11,461 bases of DNA. Source: an uncultured Prevotellaceae bacterium. GTDB taxonomy: Bacteria > Bacteroidota > Bacteroidia > Bacteroidales > Bacteroidaceae. Position 1 is the stretch's first letter. Every line of letters starts with the position of its first letter. A program made the translations under genes and the position numbers. This document shows, piece by piece, positions 7,691 through 11,461 of this stretch. The notes under the pieces are model-generated. The model was not told the origin of the DNA. It saw only the letters and a list, made by a program, of their open reading frames with translations, and searched no databases. The stretch covers positions 1 through 11,461 of the forward strand of contig CALFJA010000030.1 of assembly GCA_937877605.1 (NCBI GenBank), in the 5' to 3' direction.

Positions 7691-9760
7691 ATGAGAAAAC
7701 TCTACACCTCCATTTTCTTCGCTATCCTCAGTCTTACAGCCAGCGCACAGGGTTGGCCCGAGAACTATGCAGGCGTCATGCTGCAAGGTTTCTACTGGGA
7801 CAGCTACAGTGACTCTTCGTGGGCGAAGCTCACCAAGCAGGCCGACCAGTTCAGCGGCTATTTCGACCTGATATGGATTCCGCAGAGCGGCAACTGCAAC
7901 GGCACCTCCATGGGCTACGACGACTACTACTGGTTCCCGGGCGACAACCACTACACCAGTTCGTTCGGCGACGAGAACCAGCTCCGCACCCTCATCAGCA
8001 CCTTCAAGAGCAAAAACATCGGGACCATTGCCGATGTGGTCATCAACCACCGTAAGGAAAAGGGCAACTGGGTGGTATTCCCCTCCGAGACCTACAAGGG
8101 CGTGACCTATCAGCTGCAATCAACCGATGTCTGCAAGAACGACGACGACGGTGCTACAAAGAAATGGTGCGATGCCAACGGCTACACCCTCTCGTCGAAC
8201 AACGACACCGGCGAAGGCTGGGGCGGTATGCGCGACCTCGACCACAAGAGCACCAATGTGCAGAACAACTGCAAGGCCTACACCAAGATGCTCATCGACG
8301 ACTTCGGCTATGCCGGCTTCCGCTACGACATGGTGAAGGGCTACAGCGCCACCTACACCCAGATGTACAACACCAACGCCAACCCGACCTACTCCGTGGG
8401 CGAATGCTGGGACGGCACGGCCACCATATGCAACTGGATTAACGGCACGAAGAACGCCTCGAGCGTACCTACCTCGGCCGCTTTCGACTTCCAGTTCAAG
8501 TATGTCTGCCGCAATGCCTTCAATGCCAACGACATGACAAAGCTTCATGCGCAGAACGACGGAAACTGGCCGTTGGTACACGCCACCACGAAGTCGACTT
8601 ACAGTTCGCAGTTCGACACCTACCGCTATGCCGTGACCTTCGTCGAAAACCACGACACCGAGTTGCGTCCGGACGGAACATCCAATGGCCCGCTGGAGAA
8701 AGACACCCTGGCTGCCAACGCCTGGATGCTGGCCAACCCGGGCACACCCTGCGTCTTCCTGAAGCACTACCTGGCCTACCCCACCGAAATCAAGGCCATG
8801 ATCGATGCCCGCAAGGCCGCCGGCATCACCAACCAAAGCACCTATACCAACTACAACACATCAAACGTAGCCTACACCGCACGCGCCATCAAGACCAACA
8901 ACGCCAACAAGCTGATGGTCATCGTAGGCAGCAACACCAGCGGTTACACCCCCGCAGCCGGCACCTGGATTGAGGTGCTCAGCGGCTACCACTACAAATA
9001 CTACATGGCAAAGGCACTTGAAATCCCCTTCGCCGACAAGCCTTCGGGAGAATACTCAAGCACCTTCAAGGTGAAGCTCACCGCCGTGAGCGCCACCAGC
9101 GGCGCACAGCTGGTCTACACCACCAACGGCTCCACACCGACCGCAAGCAACGGAACAAAGGTAAACTCGGGCGCGGAAGTGAGCATCAGCAGCGCCTGCA
9201 CCCTGAAAGTGGGCCTGCTCAAGAGCGGAAGCGTGTCGAACATCATCACCCGCGTCTACACCTTCAAGGAAGAAACGCCGTGGGAACTGCCCGACTTCGC
9301 AACCTATGTCAACGACAAGATATTCTGCTACTTCGAGAATACGCCCATGTGGGGTTCCATCAATGTGTGGGCCTGGGGCAGCTTCGGCGATGTATATTCG
9401 TCATGGCCGGGCGAGTCGACACACATCACCAAGGTGGGCACCAACCCGTCGAGCGACTACGATGTCTATCGCTGGGAATACACCCCGACCTCAACCATCA
9501 CCGCCACCTCCATCACCGGCATAATCTTCAACAACGGCGCCAGCAAGACCGGCGACCTTGCCTTTGAGAACGGAGCCTACTACGACTTCAACGGCAAGTT
9601 GGCCAAGATTACCACCGGCATCAACGACATCACCGTCGACCAGCCCGTGAAAGGCAACAATGCCGTCTTCTCCCTCGACGGACGCAAGGTGGCCAACGAC
9701 AACGAACAACTGCCAAAGGGCATCTACATCCAGAACGGAAAGAAATTCGTCGTAAAATAA
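7691..9760 (+). CDS. Secreted GH13 alpha-amylase with CBM26-like module and type IX-like C-terminal tail
   Basis: A 689-residue alpha-amylase expected to hydrolyse internal alpha-1,4 bonds of starch. The signal peptide is MRKLYTSIFFAILSLTASAQ, ending in a signal peptidase I-type Ala-X-Ala site with no lipobox Cys. The GH13 domain (about 22-440) shows all four conserved regions: DVVINH (115-120), GFRYDMVKG with nucleophile Asp213, SVGECWD with acid/base Glu238, and FVENHD with Asp322. The motif style resembles the plant/archaeal-like subfamilies (GH13_6/7); the subfamily is not certain. Residues about 450-525 look like a chitobiase-C/Fn3-like domain (VYTTNGSTPT). Residues about 541-637 resemble CBM26 (ENTPMWGSINVWAW, SSWPGE, GIIFNNGASKTGD). 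The end (NAVFSLDGRKV, LPKGIYIQNGKKFVVK) resembles a type IX secretion sorting tail. The gene has its own promoter and is 76 bases from its downstream paralogue. Its codons are noticeably C/G-ending compared with susC. Confidence 0.93.
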   Translation: MRKLYTSIFFAILSLTASAQGWPENYAGVMLQGFYWDSYSDSSWAKLTKQADQFSGYFDLIWIPQSGNCNGTSMGYDDYYWFPGDNHYTSSFGDENQLRTLISTFKSKNIGTIADVVINHRKEKGNWVVFPSETYKGVTYQLQSTDVCKNDDDGATKKWCDANGYTLSSNNDTGEGWGGMRDLDHKSTNVQNNCKAYTKMLIDDFGYAGFRYDMVKGYSATYTQMYNTNANPTYSVGECWDGTATICNWINGTKNASSVPTSAAFDFQFKYVCRNAFNANDMTKLHAQNDGNWPLVHATTKSTYSSQFDTYRYAVTFVENHDTELRPDGTSNGPLEKDTLAANAWMLANPGTPCVFLKHYLAYPTEIKAMIDARKAAGITNQSTYTNYNTSNVAYTARAIKTNNANKLMVIVGSNTSGYTPAAGTWIEVLSGYHYKYYMAKALEIPFADKPSGEYSSTFKVKLTAVSATSGAQLVYTTNGSTPTASNGTKVNSGAEVSISSACTLKVGLLKSGSVSNIITRVYTFKEETPWELPDFATYVNDKIFCYFENTPMWGSINVWAWGSFGDVYSSWPGESTHITKVGTNPSSDYDVYRWEYTPTSTITATSITGIIFNNGASKTGDLAFENGAYYDFNGKLAKITTGINDITVDQPVKGNNAVFSLDGRKVANDNEQLPKGIYIQNGKKFVVK

Positions 9761-9768
9761 AGCAAGCA

Positions 9769-9797
9769 GGGGCATAGGGGCAACACCCCCATGCCCC
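9769..9797 (+). other. GC-rich hairpin between the two amylase genes
   Basis: GGGGCAT (9769-9775) pairs with ATGCCCC (9791-9797), and GGGG (9777-9780) with CCCC (9786-9789), separated by one A-C mismatch, around the loop CAACA. The sequence after it (cctttccttgattat) is T-rich but broken, so it could be a weak terminator or attenuator between the two genes. No TAnnTTTG promoter is visible between it and the next ATG, so some read-through is expected. Confidence 0.65.
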
Positions 9798-9836
9798 CTT
9801 TCCTTGATTATCGTAAAAACAAATAAACTTATCATT

Positions 9837-11461
9837 ATGAAAAAACTTGTACTCTTAACCGTTTTATTCTTTAATGCCCTCAACCTGATGGCTGCCTCCA
9901 CAGGCTGGCCGTCACAATACAAGGGCGTCATGCTCCAATCGTTCTCCTGGGACTCCTACGGAGACACCCGCTGGACAAAACTCACCGACCAAGCCGACCA
10001 GATGTGCTACTCGTTCGACCTGGTCTGGATTCCACAGCCAGGAAAACCGTCAGGCAGTCCTTCCATGGGCTACGACCCCGTTTACTGGATTTCAAACTGG
10101 AGCAGCTCGTTCGGAAATGAAAGCGAACTGAAAAGCCTCATCTCCACCTTCAAGTCAAAGAACACCGGCATCATCGTCGACATGGTGCTCAACCACAAAG
10201 CCGGCGTTACCAGCGACTGCGACTTCCCCAACGAGACCGTAGGCTCCTACTCCATCCAATGGCCCACGCCTCAATCGCAATGGGTAGTCAGCGGTGACAA
10301 TGGCGTAGGTACAGGTAATGCCGATACCGGTGAAGATTTCTCCGGCTACTGCGACCTCGACCACACAAAGACACAGGTACAGACCAACTGCAAGAACTAT
10401 TGCAAGTTCATGATCGACCAAATGGGCTTCGCAGGCTTCCGCCTTGACATGGTGAAGGGCTACAAATCTTCCTACACCCAGATCTATAACAACTACGCCA
10501 ATGTGAACTATTGCATCGGTGAATACTGGGACGGCAGCTACGACGCAGTTGTAAGTTGGATCAACGGCACGGGCAAGACCTCTGCCGCCTTCGACTTCCC
10601 GCTCTATTACGGTGCCATGCAGCGCTTCAACGACGGTAATTTCGCCGGCGACTTCTCCAACAAGGGTATGTGCGGCGACGGCACCAACGGCATGCAACGC
10701 TATGCCATCACCTTCGTCGACAACCACGACACCTATCAGAAGAACGACAGCCAGCACCCCATCAAGAAGAATGTAGAGGCCGCCAATGCCTTCATCCTCG
10801 CATTGCCAGGAACTCCGTGTATCTTCATGCCGCACTGGAAAGCCTACAAGTCCAACATCCAGAAGATGATTGCCGCCCGCAAGGCTGCCGGCCTTCACAA
10901 CCAGAGCTCCTACACGGAAGGACATGCAGGTAATGGATATTGGATTGAAACCGTCGGTACCAGCTGCAACATCCTTGCCTTGTTCGGCAGCAGCATTACC
11001 GTAGCACAGGCAGGTAAGACCGCTTCGCAATACAAACTCGTGGCCAGCGGTACAAACTTCAAGTACTATATCAAAAACACTTCTTACACCGAACCGACCT
11101 TCCCAGACTACACACCTTCCGTTCCCGACAACATGTATCTGCTCGGCGATGTACAGGGATGGAGCCCCACCGACGGTCTGGAAATGACAAAGAGCGGCGA
11201 CAGCTTCACCTGGGAAGGAACACTCACAGGCTCAGAAAGTTCCTACTTCAGCTTCACCAGCCAGTGCGGCGAATGGGACGACATTGCCGGTTACCGCTAT
11301 GGTGCATCCAGTGATGGTTTGGCCGTATCCAAAGGCAACAGCTATCCACTGACAGAAGGAGGTTCTAACGCCTTCAAGATAACTCCGGGCAATTACAAGC
11401 TCACCGTTACCTTCAGCGGCGGCAGCGCCACACTGAAGATTGAAGAAGGACAGGCCAGCGA
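9837..11461 (+). CDS. Second secreted GH13 alpha-amylase with SusE/F-like binding module, 3' end missing
   Basis: An open frame from the ATG at 9837 runs through the window edge (541 whole codons plus two bases). The signal peptide is MKKLVLLTVLFFNALNLMAA, with no lipobox. The GH13 catalytic domain (about 24-415) has DMVLNH (115-120), GFRLDMVKG with nucleophile Asp204, CIGEYWD with acid/base Glu229, and FVDNHD with Asp298, so an active alpha-amylase is expected. It is a clear paralogue of the gene before it, sharing for example GWP, GVMLQ, WDSY, SMGYD and LISTFKSKN at matching positions. After the catalytic domain, residues about 431-537 form a module opening MYLLGDVQGWSP. It resembles the SusE/SusF binding modules upstream (YFTGNFNGWSW, GLIGSFNGWGS) rather than the CBM26-like module of the first amylase. 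The leader is A-rich and has no obvious promoter, so co-transcription with the first amylase is likely. Whether it ends in a secretion tail cannot be seen. Confidence 0.92.
   Translation, partial: MKKLVLLTVLFFNALNLMAASTGWPSQYKGVMLQSFSWDSYGDTRWTKLTDQADQMCYSFDLVWIPQPGKPSGSPSMGYDPVYWISNWSSSFGNESELKSLISTFKSKNTGIIVDMVLNHKAGVTSDCDFPNETVGSYSIQWPTPQSQWVVSGDNGVGTGNADTGEDFSGYCDLDHTKTQVQTNCKNYCKFMIDQMGFAGFRLDMVKGYKSSYTQIYNNYANVNYCIGEYWDGSYDAVVSWINGTGKTSAAFDFPLYYGAMQRFNDGNFAGDFSNKGMCGDGTNGMQRYAITFVDNHDTYQKNDSQHPIKKNVEAANAFILALPGTPCIFMPHWKAYKSNIQKMIAARKAAGLHNQSSYTEGHAGNGYWIETVGTSCNILALFGSSITVAQAGKTASQYKLVASGTNFKYYIKNTSYTEPTFPDYTPSVPDNMYLLGDVQGWSPTDGLEMTKSGDSFTWEGTLTGSESSYFSFTSQCGEWDDIAGYRYGASSDGLAVSKGNSYPLTEGGSNAFKITPGNYKLTVTFSGGSATLKIEEGQAS

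Noticed and set aside
8120..8836. Open frame of 238 codons on the - strand.
   Set aside because: It lies wholly inside the first amylase in antisense, and its Val/Gly/Ala-rich product is typical of the reverse complement of C-ending codons.
10155..11030. Long open frame of 291 codons on the - strand.
   Set aside because: It is antisense to the catalytic domain of the second amylase, whose + strand frame shows all GH13 motifs. The - strand product is a low-information Val/Gly/Ala-rich sequence with no recognisable domain.
1..11461. CRISPR array, tRNA/rRNA genes, insertion sequence or phage genes.
   Set aside because: No regularly spaced repeats, cloverleaf, rRNA-like sequence, transposase or phage-type protein is visible.

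Overview
The window reads as a starch- or glycogen-utilization locus of the Sus (starch utilization system) type from a Bacteroidota bacterium, most likely a member of the Prevotellaceae. The support is a susC-susD-susE-susF gene order on one strand, A-rich leaders instead of strong Shine-Dalgarno sites, a Bacteroidota-type TAnnTTTG promoter element, lipoprotein signals followed by acidic residues, and a C-terminal secretion-tail-like sequence (LPKGIYIQNGKKFVVK) of a kind common in Prevotella. The genus is an inference. All real genes lie on the + strand.

Bases 1-7056 hold the glycan-capture half. This is the 3' part of a SusC-like TonB-dependent transporter (its start lies before the window), a SusD-like starch-binding lipoprotein, a SusE-like lipoprotein with two carbohydrate-binding modules, and a SusF-like lipoprotein with three. 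SusC and SusD are only 32 bases apart. The D-E and E-F gaps are longer and each contains an RNA-hairpin-forming inverted repeat. A strong intrinsic terminator follows susF at 7088-7126.

Bases 7127-7690 are non-coding. They contain a 47-base two-stem hairpin, a short direct repeat, and just before the next gene a perfect 18-base palindrome next to a TATATTTG promoter element.

Bases 7691-11461 hold the enzyme half: two tandem paralogous GH13 alpha-amylases with all catalytic residues present. The first is complete (689 residues: catalytic domain, chitobiase-C/Fn3-like domain, CBM26-like starch-binding module, type IX secretion-like tail). The second starts at 9837, is still open at the window edge, and carries a SusE/SusF-like binding module after its catalytic domain. 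Neither enzyme has a lipobox, although they sit where the surface lipoprotein amylase SusG sits in the Bacteroides thetaiotaomicron sus operon.

Proposed working model: secreted amylases cut starch outside the cell, the SusD/E/F lipoproteins hold the polysaccharide and its fragments on the surface, and SusC imports the maltooligosaccharides using TonB energy. susR, susA and susB equivalents are not in the window. I see no wholly new system. The more interesting points are the secretion route and module shuffling of the amylases, the palindromic operator candidate, and the hairpins between genes.
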